Under the pieces are notes generated by a model. It was given only the letters and a program-made list of their open reading frames with translations, had not been told where the DNA came from and ran no database searches. Position numbers and translations under genes: made by a program. This document shows, one piece after another, positions 43,863 to 56,079 of a DNA stretch of 64,000 nt; the stretch's first letter is position 1, and each line of letters begins with the position of its first letter. The DNA is from Cervus elaphus (lineage: Eukaryota > Chordata > Mammalia > Artiodactyla > Cervidae): positions 126,515,669 through 126,579,668 of the forward strand of contig NC_057819.1 of NCBI RefSeq assembly GCF_910594005.1, written 5' to 3'.

Positions 43863-43873
43863 GAAAAGACCAG

Positions 43874-44086
43874 GGCTTCCTAGGTGGTGCTAGTGATAAA
43901 GAATCTGCCTGCCAATGTAGGAGACTCAAGAGATGATGGTTCAATCCCTGGGTCATGAAGATCTCCTTGAGAAGGAAGTTGCAACCCACTCTCGTATTCT
44001 TGCCTGGAGAATTCCATGAACAGAGGATCCTGGTGAGCTACAGGATGGGGTCAAACAGAGTCGGACACCACTGAGCGACTAGCCCA
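43874..44086 (+). mobile_element. Bov-tA SINE
   Basis: Head 'ggcttcctaggtggtgctag', extra 'aagagatgat' before 'ggttcaatccc'. GAAAAGACCAG flanks it exactly (43863-43873 and 44087-44097). Confidence 0.95.
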
Positions 44087-44097
44087 GAAAAGACCAG

Positions 44098-44412
44098 ATC
44101 TGGAGAACCTGATGACAGGGATCCCTTGATGTAAACATCAGCTCCCTGGCTTCTGGATGGTTCAATCTCCCACGGCCAGTGCCTCCCCTCAATCCAGATC
44201 AGTCCAGCCCCAAGCTGGTCGCCTTCCCAGGCCAGCTCCACAGTAGGGCCCTGTGCTGGTTAGATGCTCTACTGTCACTAACTTGAGACCCTTCATATTT
44301 GTTGAACAAGGGGACCTGTAGTTTTTATTTTGCACAGGGGGCCAGAAACAGGGTAGCCGGCCCTGCTCCTGCCATGTCAGAATTTTCTGCTTTCTTGTCT
44401 GTCTGCTTCAGA
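44098..44412. other. Unique sequence
   Basis: Nothing recognised. Confidence 0.4.
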
Positions 44413-44639
44413 ACTGCTGTTGCTGTTGTTTAGTCTGTAAGTTGTGGCCGACTCTTTGCGACCCCATGGACTGTAGCCCACCAGCGCCTCTGTCCATGGG
44501 ATTTTCCAGGCAAGAATACTGGAAGGGGTTGTCATTTCCTTCTCCAGAGGATCTTCCCAACCCAGGGATCGAAGCCGCATCTCCTGTGTCTCCTGCATTG
44601 CAGGTGGATTCTTTACCACTGAGCTACAAGGGAAGCCCC
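44413..44639 (-). mobile_element. Bov-tA SINE
   Basis: Reverse Bov-tA preceded by 'gctgttgctgttgtttagtc', with a duplicated 'ctcctgtgtctcctgcattg' before the head. Confidence 0.9.
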
Positions 44640-44691
44640 TCTTCTGGACGACAGACACACAACCCTCTCAGGCTGTTTTACTGACAGCTGA

Positions 44692-44897
44692 GGGGCTTCC
44701 CAGGTGGTGCATTCCCGCCTGCCAATGCAGGAGATGCAGGTTTGATCCCTGAGCCGGGAAGATCCCCTAGAGGAGGGCATGACAACCCACACCAGTATTC
44801 TTGCCTGGAGAGTCCCATGGACAGAGGAGCCTGATGGGTTACAGTCCCTAGGGTCGCAAAGAGTCAGACACAACTGAAGCTACTTGGCATGCATGCA
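44692..44897 (+). mobile_element. Bov-tA SINE, head deletion
   Basis: 'gggcttcccaggtggtgcat' runs directly into 'tcccgcctgccaatgcagga', so the 'ctcagtggtaaagaa' A-box side is missing. The Bov-A body is intact. Confidence 0.88.
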
Positions 44898-45668
44898 CAG
44901 GGCCCCAGAAAGAGCCGGCTCATAGATGGACTTATTAGGGCGGTCAGAAGGATAAGGTTTCTAAGCAACAGAGCATGATCAGTAGAGACTGGTCAGGTGG
45001 ACTCCAAGCCAGCGCTCCCCCTACCCCCCACATTCAGGTCCCTAGGAGAACTCCAATTTCGCCTCCTGGTCAGCACCTCTCTCCGTGGCTGCTGGCAGGT
45101 GGCACAACCTGTTAGCTGGTTTGGTGGGGCTGTATTTCATGCAATGCAAGTGAGTCTCTGCTTCTGAAGCTCAGTCCTGGGAAAGAACTTAACAGCTGGG
45201 TTGGCATTTAAATATCCTAAAATCGCTACTAAGAGTTTAGTGTAGGGTAGATCCTTAAGCTTGCAAATGAAATGTGTCTTTGCTCATGTAGAGAGCTTGG
45301 CAGAAAAACATTTGGGGAGCAAACTAGACTGGGCATGTGGGCACGAAATGGAGTTGATCCAAATTGAGGGGGGTGGCTGTGGGAGCCCTCCTTTGGTAGA
45401 TGGGGGGAGTCTTTTCAAAGAGGTAAAGTCAATTAACCTGTGCTCTGCTGGGCCTTAGGTGCCAGGTGCCGACAATAAGGTACACGCAAGAATAAATTCT
45501 TAATTTTGGCACTTTGATTTCATCCTTTCCTCCTGAAGCTCCAGACTGAGCAGCTGTTTAGCGGAAAGGAAACTCAAAGCAGGGTAATAAAGAAGATTAG
45601 GTGACGAGAGCAGCCAGTGGTGTGGAACTGTATTAACCATGTTTCTAGCTTCTGTTAACTCAGTGTCT
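44898..45668. other. Unique sequence
   Basis: No repeat or exon recognised. Confidence 0.4.
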
Positions 45669-46180
45669 TGACACGCAGATGCCAGATCTGCCTTGCTCTG
45701 GACAACTCGATGATACGCCCGGGGCATCTTGCCTTGGCCTCCTGCTCCATCGCCTGCTTCCACCCCAGCCCCCTTCTTACTCTCCACCCTGTACCTCCCC
45801 CCAACTCAGAGGGAGCCCTCCTCCCTGGGGGCCACGCTTTCCCAATTCAAGCCGCAAGTCCACATCTCAACCACACCCTTTATCAAACTCACACTCCTGA
45901 GCCTAATCACTCCAGTGCCAGCCTCTATGCCCCAGAGCTGGCTGAAATTACTCAAAGTAGCCAATCCTAGGCCTGCTCACCCTCCCTCACCCCTTTCTTT
46001 ACAAGGAAACCACAATAAAAGCTCCTGCTCACGGCTCCTTCCTCTCCCCCTGCCTCCTGACAACTGCTGATGCTTCCCCATGGGGCCCCCCGTGGAACGG
46101 TGTGTATCCCCTCTCTTGGAAACCACGAGTAATTAGCTATCTTTTTGGTGGGAGACATCTCCTGATCTTTTGTACCATAC
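45669..46180 (+). mobile_element. Possible solo LTR
   Basis: LTR-like features: a CCAAT-type 'tagccaatcc' at about 45957, 'cacaataaaagctcc' at about 46010, and a U5-like 'gtgtgtatcccctctcttgg'. The ends and target duplication could not be defined. Family from memory only. Confidence 0.4.
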
Positions 46181-46306
46181 CTTAAATTTTCTATTCATGC
46201 ACTCTATTTTAAAACACTAACAAACATCCAGGCTTCTTGCAAACATCCAGTCTTCTTGCCCATTTCCAGGATAGGCAGAAGAATTCAACAAATGTTTCTC
46301 TCTTCA

Positions 46307-46345
46307 CCCACTCATCCATCCATCCATCTGTACATATATCCATCC
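46307..46345. repeat. (ATCC)n short tandem repeat
   Basis: 'catccatccatccatctgta' and 'tatccatccattatct'. Confidence 0.75.
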
Positions 46346-46624
46346 ATTATCTATTGAGTAATATGGTGGTTTTAAAACATCTGCCAAAGTGGAACTTGTC
46401 TATTTACTTTATTACCTTGTCTTTTTAGTTTAGGAGCTTTCACTTTTACTGTAGTGAATTCTAATTATCTTATAATTTTTGCTTTGGGGCTCTGAAGAAG
46501 CCTTCTCTATTTAAAAAAAAAAAAGAGATGCACTTTTTCTCCTAAAAGATTTAAATGTTTTCTTTCCCACATCTCAGACTTTAATTCATCTGAAATTGAT
46601 TTTCACGCATGGTATATGATAAAC

Positions 46625-46823
46625 CCAGGTACTCTGTGGTAAAGAATCTGCCTGCAATGCAGGAGACGCAGATTCAATCCCTGGGTCGAGAAGATCCCCT
46701 GGAAAAGGAATTGGCAACCCACTCCAATATGCTTGTCTACAAAATCCCATGGGCAGAGGGGCCTGGTGGGCTATAGTGCATGGGTCACAAAGGAGTCAGA
46801 CAAGACTTAGCGACTAAACAACA
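46625..46823 (+). mobile_element. Bov-tA SINE
   Basis: Bov-tA lacking the extreme head, with 'agattcaatccctgggtcga' and Bov-A body. ATATGATAAAC (46614-46624) and ATATGATGAAC (46824-46834) flank it inside the old L1. Confidence 0.93.
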
Positions 46824-47498
46824 ATATGATGAACACAAATTTTATGTTTTTCCTCACAGATAGCCAGGCATCCTAATTCCATTTACTATATGACTCAGTC
46901 TTCCCACCACTGACTTATCCTGATACCTCTGTCATTTGCCAAGTTTCCGCAAATGATTGTCTGCTCTGGTTTCCCTATTCCATCTCATTGGTTTATTTGT
47001 CTTAGATCCAAACCACACTGTTTTATTTCTATATATTGCTCTATAGTAAGTATTTACATCTGAAAAGACAAATTTCTTATCCATCTTCAACATTGTCTTG
47101 GCAATTGTTGGACTTTTACACATGGACATGGTGGCAGGTGTGGGGGACCATGGTACGAAGACACCATTCTAAGTGGTAAAATAACAAGATAGATGGAGTC
47201 TGGGACACTGGACAACCTCATGAACCACAAACATCAAGCCCCAGACCACCCCCAGACACTCTTGTGAGGGAGACATACTCATTTTTCTTAAGTCACTATT
47301 AATTTGCATGGATATCAATTAAGTGTGGCCAAGTATTTATCTTAGGTAATAATTTTTTAGGTAATTTTTTTCTTATTATTAACTTAGATGAAGATCTTGG
47401 TAAAACACTGAATCAAAATGATTGAGCAGGCAACCTTATCTTATTCTTGGCTTTAGAGAAAACAATTGTAATGTTTTACCATTGAGTATGATGCTTTT

Positions 47499-48416
47499 AA
47501 AAAGGAGTATGTCAAGGCTGTATATTGTCACCCTGCTTATTTAACCTATATGCAGAGTACATCATGCGAAATGCTGGGCTGGATGAAACACAAGCTGGAA
47601 TCAAGATTGCCAGGAGAAATATCAATAACCTTAGATATGCAGATGATACCACCCTTATGGCAGAAAGTGAAGAAGAACTAAAGAGCCTCTTGATGAAAGT
47701 TAAAGATGAGAGTGAAAAAGTTGGCTTAAAGCTCAACATTTAGAAAACTAAGATCATGGTATCTGGTCCCATCATTTCATGGCAAATAGAGGGGGAAACA
47801 ATGGAAACAGTGAGAGACTTTATTTTGGGGGGCTCCAGAATCACTGCAGATGGTGACTGCAGCCATGAAATAAAAAGACGCTTGCTCCTTGGAAGAAAAG
47901 TTATGACCAACCTAGACAGCATATTAAAAAGCAGAGACATTACTTTGCCAACAAAGATCCATCTAGTCAAGGTAATGGTTCTTCCAGTAGTCATGTATGG
48001 ATGTGAGAGTTAGACTATAAAGAAAGCTGAGCACCAAAGAACTGATGCTTTTGAGCTGTGGTGTTGGAGAAGACTCTTGAGAGTCCCTTGGGCTGCAAGG
48101 AGATACAACCAGTCCATCCTAAAGGAAATCAGCCCTGAATATTCATTGGAAGGACTGATGCTAAAGCTGAAATTCCAATACTTTGGCCATCTGAGGCAAA
48201 GAACTGACTCATTGGAAAAGACCCTGATGCTGGGAAAGATTGAAGGCCGGAGAAGAAGGGGACAACAGAGGATGAGGTGGTTGGACGGCATCATCAACTC
48301 AATGGACATGAGTTTGAGTAAACTCCGGGAGTTGGTGATGGACAGGGAGGCCTGGCATGCTGCAGTCCATGGAGTCACAAAGAGTCGGACACAACTGAGA
48401 GACTGAACTGAACTGA
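47499..48416 (+). pseudogene. BovB (RTE LINE) ORF2 fragment with reverse-transcriptase motif
   Basis: About 918 bases of 5'-truncated BovB. One frame runs from about 47525 to 48406, encoding RT motifs with the catalytic-type YADD (peptide RYADDTTLM, about residues 38-46 of the first open segment), then the ORF2 C-terminus. It is broken by in-frame TAG at 47741-47743 and TAG at 48011-48013. Both look like single-base changes from sense codons. TGATGCTTTT (47489-47498) and TGATGCTTTC (48417-48426) flank it within the old L1. It is dead as a mobile element but unusually well kept. Confidence 0.92.
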
Positions 48417-48488
48417 TGATGCTTTCATGGTAGATGCTTCTTATCAGCTTAAGAAAACTTCCATCTATTCTTTAAAAAATTATGAGTA

Positions 48489-48782
48489 GGGGCACTTCCC
48501 TGGTGGCTCAGTGGTAAAGAATCCTCCTGCCAATGCAGGAGACAAGTTCCATCCCTGATTCGGGAAGATCCCACATGTCTTGGAGCACCACAACTACTGA
48601 GCCTGTGCTCTGGAGCCTGGGAGCCTCAACTACTGAGCCCATGTGTTACAACTACTGAAGAACTCGCCTAGAGCTTATGCTCCACAGCAAGAGAAGTCAC
48701 GACAGTGAAAAGCCTGTGTGCCGCAGCTAGAGAAAAAGCCTGGCAGCAATGAAGACCCAGCACAGTAAAAAATAAATAAATA
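48489..48782 (+). mobile_element. CHR-type SINE, full length
   Basis: Head 'ggcacttccctggtggctca', full body including 'caacaactactgagcctg'-type modules, and an (AAAT)n tail. 'aaaattat' occurs on both sides. Confidence 0.93.
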
Positions 48783-49473
48783 AAATTATATAAAAACTAT
48801 AACTGGACATTACATTTTTGTCAAATGCGTTCCCTGCGTTTGATAGTAATAATCATAATAATAAGATTATTATATATATGGACTTTCCCCTTTAACCTTT
48901 TAATACGGTGAATGACTTTAGCAGATATTTTAGTGTTAAGCTGTCTTTATATTCCTGAGTTTAAAACTGTGCTCACGATACAGTATATATATATAGACTG
49001 CTGGATTTGGTTTGCTAATTTTGATATAGGATTTGTGCATCTGTGTTCCTATTTTTCTTGTAGGTACTGTTCTTGCCTGCTTTGGGGATTAAAATTCCAC
49101 TACTCTTATAAAAGGAGTTGGGAAGTCCTTTCTCCCACCCCTACCCTAGGAAGCCTCTACAGAACAATTTGTATTTTATCAGGGTTAAGTATTCCTTCTA
49201 GGTTTGGTAAAACTTGTCTCGGTATTATTGTATAAAACTTACAAATACAAAACTTACTTGGTAATATTGTCCAGTTTGGTGCTTTTTTATTGGAAATAGA
49301 TTTGTGACTGCTGGTTTAATGTTCTTAATGCTTACAGTGTTCCTATTACTTTATGAGACAGTTCTGATCATTTCTACTTTGTCTATGCATTTGTCTGTTT
49401 CATCTGTTTTTAAACATTTTGACATAAAGGTGTCCCTAATGCTCTCTTTATTTTTCTAAAGAACTCTACTGTG

Positions 49474-49994
49474 GGGACTTCACTGGTGGTCCAGTGGCTA
49501 AGAATCCAACCTGCCAATGCAGGAGACACAGGTTTGATCCCTGGTCAGGGAACTAAAATCCCACATACCTATGTGCCACAACTACTGAGCCCAGGTGCCC
49601 TGCAGCCCTTCACTGCAGCAAAGATCTCATGTGCCACCACTGAGACCTGATGCAGACAACAAATAAATAAATACCATTTTTAAAAAAGAAGCTAAAGAAG
49701 AATCAACTCTAAATATTCATTGGAAGGACTGATGCTGAAACTGAAGCTCCAATACTTTGGCCACCTGATGTGAAGAGCCAACTCATTGGGAAAATGAAGG
49801 CACAAGGAGAAGAGGGTGGCAGAGGATGAGATGGTTATGTAGCATCACCGATTCAATGGACATAAATTTGAGGAAACTCCAGGAGATAGTAGAGGACAGA
49901 GGAGCCTGGCGTGCTGCAGTCAATGGGGTTGCAAAGAGTGGGACATGACTTAACAAATGAACAACAACAAAAGAAGAATTTTTTTTAAAAAAAG
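49474..49994 (+). mobile_element. CHR SINE whose A-rich tail holds a BovB insertion
   Basis: The CHR body spans 49474-49676. Its tail continues to 49994 once the BovB piece at 49704-49969 is discounted. GAACTCTACTGTG flanks the whole block exactly (49461-49473 and 49995-50007). Confidence 0.92.
49704..49969 (+). mobile_element. BovB 3' end
   Basis: Sense BovB from 'tctaaatattcattggaagg' to 'gggacatgacttaacaaatg'. AAAGAAGAAT flanks it exactly (49694-49703 and 49970-49979) within the CHR tail. Confidence 0.92.
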
Positions 49995-50701
49995 GAACTC
50001 TACTGTGTAGTTATAGCTTCCTTTGAATTCCTGATAATATTCATTTGTGGTTTCCCTTTTTTTCCCTGATCTTTACTTCTAAGAGTTTATCTATTTTGTC
50101 TTCTTGAAGAATCAACTTTAGACTGATTAATTAATTCTTTTGTAGACTTTGTTTCACTAATTTCTGTACTTATCTATATTATTTCCTTCTTCCTATTCTT
50201 TTAAATATTTCTCTGGTATTTTAATTTCTTGTGTTGAATGCTTAATTAATTTTCACTATCACTCGTTAATGAGTTTTTAAAATTATTCATCACTGCTTCA
50301 GTTGTTTCTCCTGTTTGGAAATGCAGCTTTTTCATTGACATTCAGTTCTAAATATTTGATGCTTTTTATTATGCTTTATCCTCTGAATTATTCAGAAGTA
50401 TGCTTTTCAGTTTCCAAACATTTGTGATTTCTCATTTCTTTAGTGTCAGGAAGTGATCTAGATGATATCAATTTTTTGGTATTTGTTGAAACTTCCTCTG
50501 TAGCCTAAGATCTGGTTAAATATATTAAGTAACAGGCACATGTTTGAAAAGAATATTTAGTTTCTGTGTATGTCTAGATCAAGCTTTTGCTAATTACGCA
50601 GTTCAGATCTTCTGTAGCCTTACTAATTAAGCTATGATTTTCTGACAGGGAAATGTTTAATATTTTCACTGTGATTTTAACTTATTAGTTTCTCCTGCAG
50701 T

Positions 50702-50834
50702 TTTGCCTTTTTTTTTTTTTTTGGCCACACTGCTTGGCTTATGGGATCTTAATTCCCCAACCAGGGATTGAACCCAAGGATTTCACAGCAGTGAAAGTGT
50801 CAAGTCCTAACCACTGGACCACCAGGGAATTCCC
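50702..50834 (-). mobile_element. CHR-type SINE, truncated
   Basis: T tract followed by a reversed CHR head ('ccaaccagggattgaaccca', 'caccagggaattccc'). First of three stacked reverse SINEs. Confidence 0.9.
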
Positions 50835-50846
50835 AATTTGCTTTCT

Positions 50847-51034
50847 TTTTTTTTTTTTTTTTTAAACTAACTCTTTTTTTTTTTTTTTTAACATTTTTTT
50901 AATTTTTATTTATTTGGCTGCATAGAATCTTAGTTGTGGCATGTGGGATCTAGTTCCCTGACCAGGGATCGAACCCAGCCCCCCTATATCAGGAGTGCAG
51001 AGTCTTAGCCACTGGACCACCAGGGAACTCCCCC
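50847..51034 (-). mobile_element. CHR-type SINE
   Basis: Long T-rich tail and reversed CHR. AATTTGCTTTCT flanks it exactly (50835-50846 and 51035-51046). Confidence 0.93.
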
Positions 51035-51048
51035 AATTTGCTTTCTAT

Positions 51049-51260
51049 GTGCATGCCAAGTCACTTCAGTCATGCCTGACTGGTTGCGACCCCATGGACT
51101 GTAACCCACCGGGCCCCTCTGCCCTTGGGATTCTCCAGGCAAGACTACTAGAATGGGTCACCATGCCCTCCTCCAAGGGATTTTCCTGGCCCAGGGATGG
51201 AACCCAGGTCTTCTCCTTGGCAGGAGGATCCTTTGCCGCTCGTGCCACCTGGGGAGCCCA
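51049..51260 (-). mobile_element. Bov-tA SINE
   Basis: Full-length reverse Bov-tA. TGCTTTCTAT (51039-51048) and TGCTTTCTGT (51261-51270) flank it, so it entered the duplicated target of the neighbouring CHR. Confidence 0.92.
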
Positions 51261-51618
51261 TGCTTTCTGTATTAGAAATTAACAGAGGCACAGAGGCTCG
51301 GGCTTGGCATATTTTCTTGGCAAATTCTTTCTTTCATTATTGAGTAAACCCTTGCTCTCTGTCTTAATGACTCCTTTTCTGGCAGCAGTCCCGCTACACC
51401 AGCTTTCTTCTGTATATGTATTTTTTTTTTTTCAATCCTTATTTGTTTTCAACCTTTCTGTGTTGTTTGGGGTCAGTTTTATCTTAAAACATCTTGTATA
51501 GGTGGATTTTTTTTCATCCGTATCAGTTAGTCAGGATTTTTTTTTCACCCAGCTATTATCTCAATTAAAACACAAGTGTAATACATTTACTATTATTGTA
51601 ATTACAGATATATTTGGG

Positions 51619-51783
51619 TTTTTTGTTTTGCTTAATTATTTTTTTTAAGATGAATGGTTCTTTATTTATTTATTCACCACACTGCACAGCATTTGAGATC
51701 TTAGTTCCCCAACTAAGAATCAAACCTGTGCCCCCTGCAGTGGAAATGTGGAGTCTTAACCATTGGACACCAGGGAAGTCCCT
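51619..51783 (-). mobile_element. CHR-type SINE
   Basis: Reversed CHR: 'caccacactgcacagcattt', 'ttggacaccagggaagtccc'. Imperfect duplicate flanks lie at 51601-51618 and 51784-51800. Confidence 0.88.
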
Positions 51784-53000
51784 ATTATGGGTATATTGGG
51801 ATTTACACCTGTTATTTTCTTTATCATGTCTCCTCCCTAATTTTTCCCTCCTATCTTGTGTGTTATTCTCAGCTCGCTTTTAAGTTTCAGTCTTTTTTTA
51901 AGCCCCCTGATTCATCATCATCATTATTAGTATTATTGTTAATTATAGTCAATGCATACTAGGTTAGTTATCATTTAAATCATTCTGGATTTAACTTTCA
52001 CTCCAAATCTAGTAGTAGTTCTTTCAGTGAGGATCCGTGAATAGCAAACTCTTTTTTTGTCCCTGTCTGAAAATGTCTCTATTATAATCTCACAATTTTG
52101 GATGATAGTTTAGCTGGGCATATAATCCCAGGTTAGCAGACACATTCTCTCACTACTTCACAGACAGCTCTGTTTTTGGTATCACTGGTGATGTTGAGAA
52201 CTGCCGATCACATTGTCATCTCTCTTCAGGTAGTGAGTCCTATCTCTTTGGTTGCTTTTAAGATCTCTGCGTCTTTGATGTGCTCTTGTTTCTCCACAAT
52301 GTGTCTATATGCCTATTTATTTTTATCTGTCCTCTTTAGATAGTGTGACTATTCACTCTGACTTATTCTTTCATTTATGGAAAATCTCTGTAATTTTTTC
52401 CCTTATATTTGCCTCTCCTCATTGCCTTTATTCTTTTCTTCTAGACCATCTTTATTCTCTTCTTCTGGACATCAGAAGATGCGTCTTCAGTGTACCCATT
52501 CCATATTCCACATTGACATATTATGTTTTCACATTTTTGTTCTCTTTACATTTCACATTGCATTTTGGATGATTTCTTCTTGTTTACATTCTACTTCTCT
52601 AATTCTTTCTTTAGTGTTGTAAAAATTGCTATTTATCTCATAAACTTAATTATACTTTCAATGAAAAAAATCTTTTTTTACTTTTAAGCCCAATTTTTCT
52701 CATGTCTGCCTTTTCTCTTCAAGATATTGTGGCTCTGATTCTTTTCACTTCTTGATTCATTTAAAATACACTTTAAATGAAAAATACACTTTAAATGTAG
52801 TTCAGATGTTCTATTAACTTTACTTATTGAGGAGATAATTCTCCTCTTGCTATTTCTAATGTCTCTTTTTTGTAAAGGCTTGTTTACATACAAGTTTTGT
52901 AATTTCTCAACTGCGGGTCCATATTAAGAATGTACCCGCTGCCCTGTGGGAGTCCAGTATGCTACAGATGGTGTAATTGTCCCTGAAGAGAAGTTTCATA

Positions 53001-55289
53001 TTTGCTTCTGCCAGAGTACAGGTGTTTAAATGGTTCTGGACCAGATTTATGTTATTCTTGTGACTTGGATTTCCTCCATCCCCTGGATTTCATAAAATTA
53101 CACATTTCCTGTTTTTGGCAGAGGCTTGGGGTTTTGATTTCTGACAGGTGGATTTCTTTCTGTGTGAGTCTCAGAGACACTGGCCCAGTAGGTGGAGTTT
53201 TTCTAGCCCTATTTGAACCAGCTTCAGGGCAGGGATGAGCAGCTCAGAAAGACTCTAGGCTTCAAACAGGCCTTCCATTCCAGCCACATCACCTCAAGTG
53301 AGCTCCTAGCATCACCTCTTGTCGACACATCAGAACCTCGGCCCGATCCCCAAACCTGGGAGTGTTGGGGTCAGCCTCTACTATCCTGCTCCATTCTTTA
53401 AAGATCTACTTTCCATCCTCTGAATTTTTTTCTCTCTTTGACTGTGAATACTCATTTTAAAAACCTTTTGGTAGTAGCATTATATTCTGTCCTACTTATC
53501 CCTGTGCAAGAAGAGATGAGAGAAAAGCCCCCATCCACTTTGTCTGCTAGAAGCCCCTCTCCTCCATTCACCTGCTCTCCCCCCGGTTTTAACATAGACA
53601 CAGATGTATTTCCAAAGACTCTCAGATAGCGGAGGTAGGAGGATGGACACGGACCAGCAAAGGAGAGGAGGACAAATAATGATGGAGGGACGCCTGACCC
53701 AAGTGACTGCAAGCCTAGTCTCTACAGGGATGGATTTGGGGAGACCTGGTTTTAGGGTCAGGGACAGGTCTACTTAAATAGGCAACTTGGGTGGGGTGAT
53801 TGGAGAGACCCCTTCAAAGAGTAGATGTCTTATGTCTGACTCTGTTATCTTCTCAACGGTAACATGACCTCATGAGAATTAATACCATGGTTGCCCTCCA
53901 TCAGCGCTGTGGTCCAGCCAGGTTGGCCATCTCCCTCTAGCAGAGGTCCAGCCTACAGACCAACTCAGCCCCTGAGCGCACTGAGACCCGTGGCTCTAGA
54001 ATGCAGGATGGAGAGAGGACCCTGGAGGGAGAGCTTCACAAAGCCAAAGAAAAATACTGGGGAGGAGGCATCAATCTTGTAAAAGAGAAGCCTTCTCTTC
54101 CGATCTCCAATCAGGCAGAGGAGACAGAAGGGCCAGCTGTCATCAAGCTGTCACAGCTCCAGAATCACGGCTGAATAATGGCTTGGAACTTCAAGTCTGG
54201 GATGGGGCTCTTCAAGCGATATTTCATGGGAGATATTCTGAGCCCTCATCGGGAGGAAGAAATACGGTTGTTAAACAGACAGCTAATGGTACAGCATTCA
54301 TCTGGGGGCAAATCAGTGAGGTTCGTTAAGCTGACCAGCCCAGCCTTAGAAGAGGGATACAAAATTAGCCAGGAGATGGAAGAAAGACATTGGAGAGAAG
54401 TGGCATAGAGGAAGCTTGTCTTCCAGGCAGTGGTTTAGCAACAGGAAAGGGAAGGAAAGGGAGGGAGTTGGAGGTCTGTTTTCTTCCCTGCTCCTTGCAA
54501 GCAGTGTTTTGGCTCTGCGGCACAGACTTCCAAAATGGATCTCCAGTCAGTGCGTCTGACCAACTACCCACCCCTACTTCCAAGATCACCAACTTTCACT
54601 GTTAAATTCCTACTCTGTGCCACCCCTAAAACCTTTGCGCAAAAGCCTGCACCATCACCCGACCTCTGGGTAATCAGAAAATGGAGAACACCCTCCTCTC
54701 TTCAAGAAAAAGCTGGACTCTACCTGCCCAGGGAAATCTATATGTAAATTCAGATACTTTGCAGTCTTTCCTGTACAACACTTTTGGTCTCCAGCCAGGT
54801 AGCAAGTACAGATAAGACAGGCTGGCGGCAGATTGCAGGTCAGAGCTGGAACTGCCAGGATGAGGGGTTTCTGTTTGGGCGGGGACTAGGGGAGGGGGAT
54901 CCATGTCCCAAAACCCTGACAAAAAGTCTCTGCTTTGTCCCAGAGAGCCCCAGCAGATAGCGTACTTTCAATGCTTAACACTGTCATGAATGTACTTGAA
55001 AAAAAAAAATAGAGAATGCAGGTAGAAGAAAATTAAATAGGTTCAGATGTTACAAAGCAAACGTTTCTAAAGGCATGACGCTCCCTAGGGTGTGTCTTCT
55101 ATCACTGTCCAAGTCAGCCTGGTGACTGGCCCTGCCTGCCTTCCATGCTTCAAGGCTCATAGCCACCTTGGCCTGGGGTTGCCTAAGGTTTGACATCACT
55201 CCACACAGGTTGAGTGGTGCAAAGGCAAACAAGTCCTGAGTCTCAGGGGCTCCTTGCGAATAGTGTCCATTGTGGGTCATCTGTGGCTC
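53001..55289. other. Mostly unique sequence
   Basis: About 2.3 kb. The first few hundred bases may still be old L1. Frames of up to 124 codons occur with no recognisable domain. No young repeat seen. Confidence 0.4.
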
Positions 55290-55535
55290 TGCCCCTACAT
55301 GATGACAGAGGTAGAGGTTGGAGTGATGTAGCCAGGAAATCCAGGAACACTTGGGGCCACCAGGAGGTGGAAGGGGCAAGGATGAATTCTCCCCTAGTGG
55401 GTTTGGAGCACTGTCCTGTGACACTCTGACTTCTGACCTCTAGCCTCCAGAATCCCAGAGAATCCTTTTCTGTTGTTTCAAGTTCATGGCATTTGGTTAC
55501 AGCAACTTCAGGAAACTGATACAAAGATGTATCTT
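55290..55535 (+). mobile_element. MaLR-type LTR 3' part
   Basis: 'ggagtgatgtagccaggaaa', 'aggatgaattctcccctagt', 'ttctgacctctagcctccag' and 'tttggttacagcaac' match the last half of an MLT1-like LTR. Confidence 0.7.
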
Positions 55536-55616
55536 TACTCTGGGACCCAGGCTGACCAAGCAGCCTCTACCCAGACCACTGGAGGTTTTCTGGAAGGAAG
55601 AAAAAGCAAGGCTCAG

Positions 55617-55962
55617 GGCTTCCCTAGTGGCTCAGTGGTAAAGAATCTGTCTGCCAATGCTGGAGATACAGGTTCAATTCCTGATCTGGGAAGATCCCGT
55701 ATGCCACAGAGCAACTAAGCCCATGCTCCACAACTATTGAGCCTGTGCTCTAGAGCCTGGAAACTGCAACTACTGAGCCCAAATACCCCAGCTACAGAAT
55801 CCCATGTGCCCCCGAGCCCATGCTCTGCAGCAAGAGAAGCTGCTGCTATGAGAAGCCTGTGCACCACAATTAGAGAGTTGCCCCCTCTTGCCACAACTGG
55901 AGAAAAGCCTATGCAGCAACAAAAAGACCCAAAAGTAAAATCATATTGAAAAAGAAAAGAAA
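55617..55962 (+). mobile_element. CHR-type SINE, full length
   Basis: Head 'gggcttccctagtggctcag', extended body with repeated 'ctactgagccc'-type modules and an A-rich tail. 'aagcaaggctcagg' before and 'aatcaaggcacac' after may be the duplication. Confidence 0.92.
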
Positions 55963-56079
55963 TCAAGGCACACAGTATGAGCTGGTCCTCAAAGCTTCCA
56001 CCTAAAAGAGATCCAGTCACTCTGCTCATATTTCACTGGTCACCCCTGAGTCCAAAAAGCAGGGGAATCTAATCCTCCA

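Larger units (their letters stand above)
46395..53000 (-). mobile_element. Ancient L1, antisense, heavily fragmented
   Basis: Segments between younger insertions read as reversed mammalian L1. The 3' part is at about 46400-47110 ('cagatagccaggcatcctaa', 'attggtttatttgtcttaga'). ORF2-type DNA lies at about 48960-50680 ('ggatttggtttgctaatttt', 'gagtttatctattttgtctt', 'tccaaacatttgtgatttct'). More distal sequence continues to about 52.6 kb. Collinear order suggests one or a few old insertions. Exact joins are not resolved. Confidence 0.6.

Noticed and set aside
48660..48760. Repeated 'ctactgagcc'-type words in CHR SINEs, suggestive of a CRISPR-like array
   Set aside because: They are the internal modules of the SINE body, with irregular spacing and no spacers.
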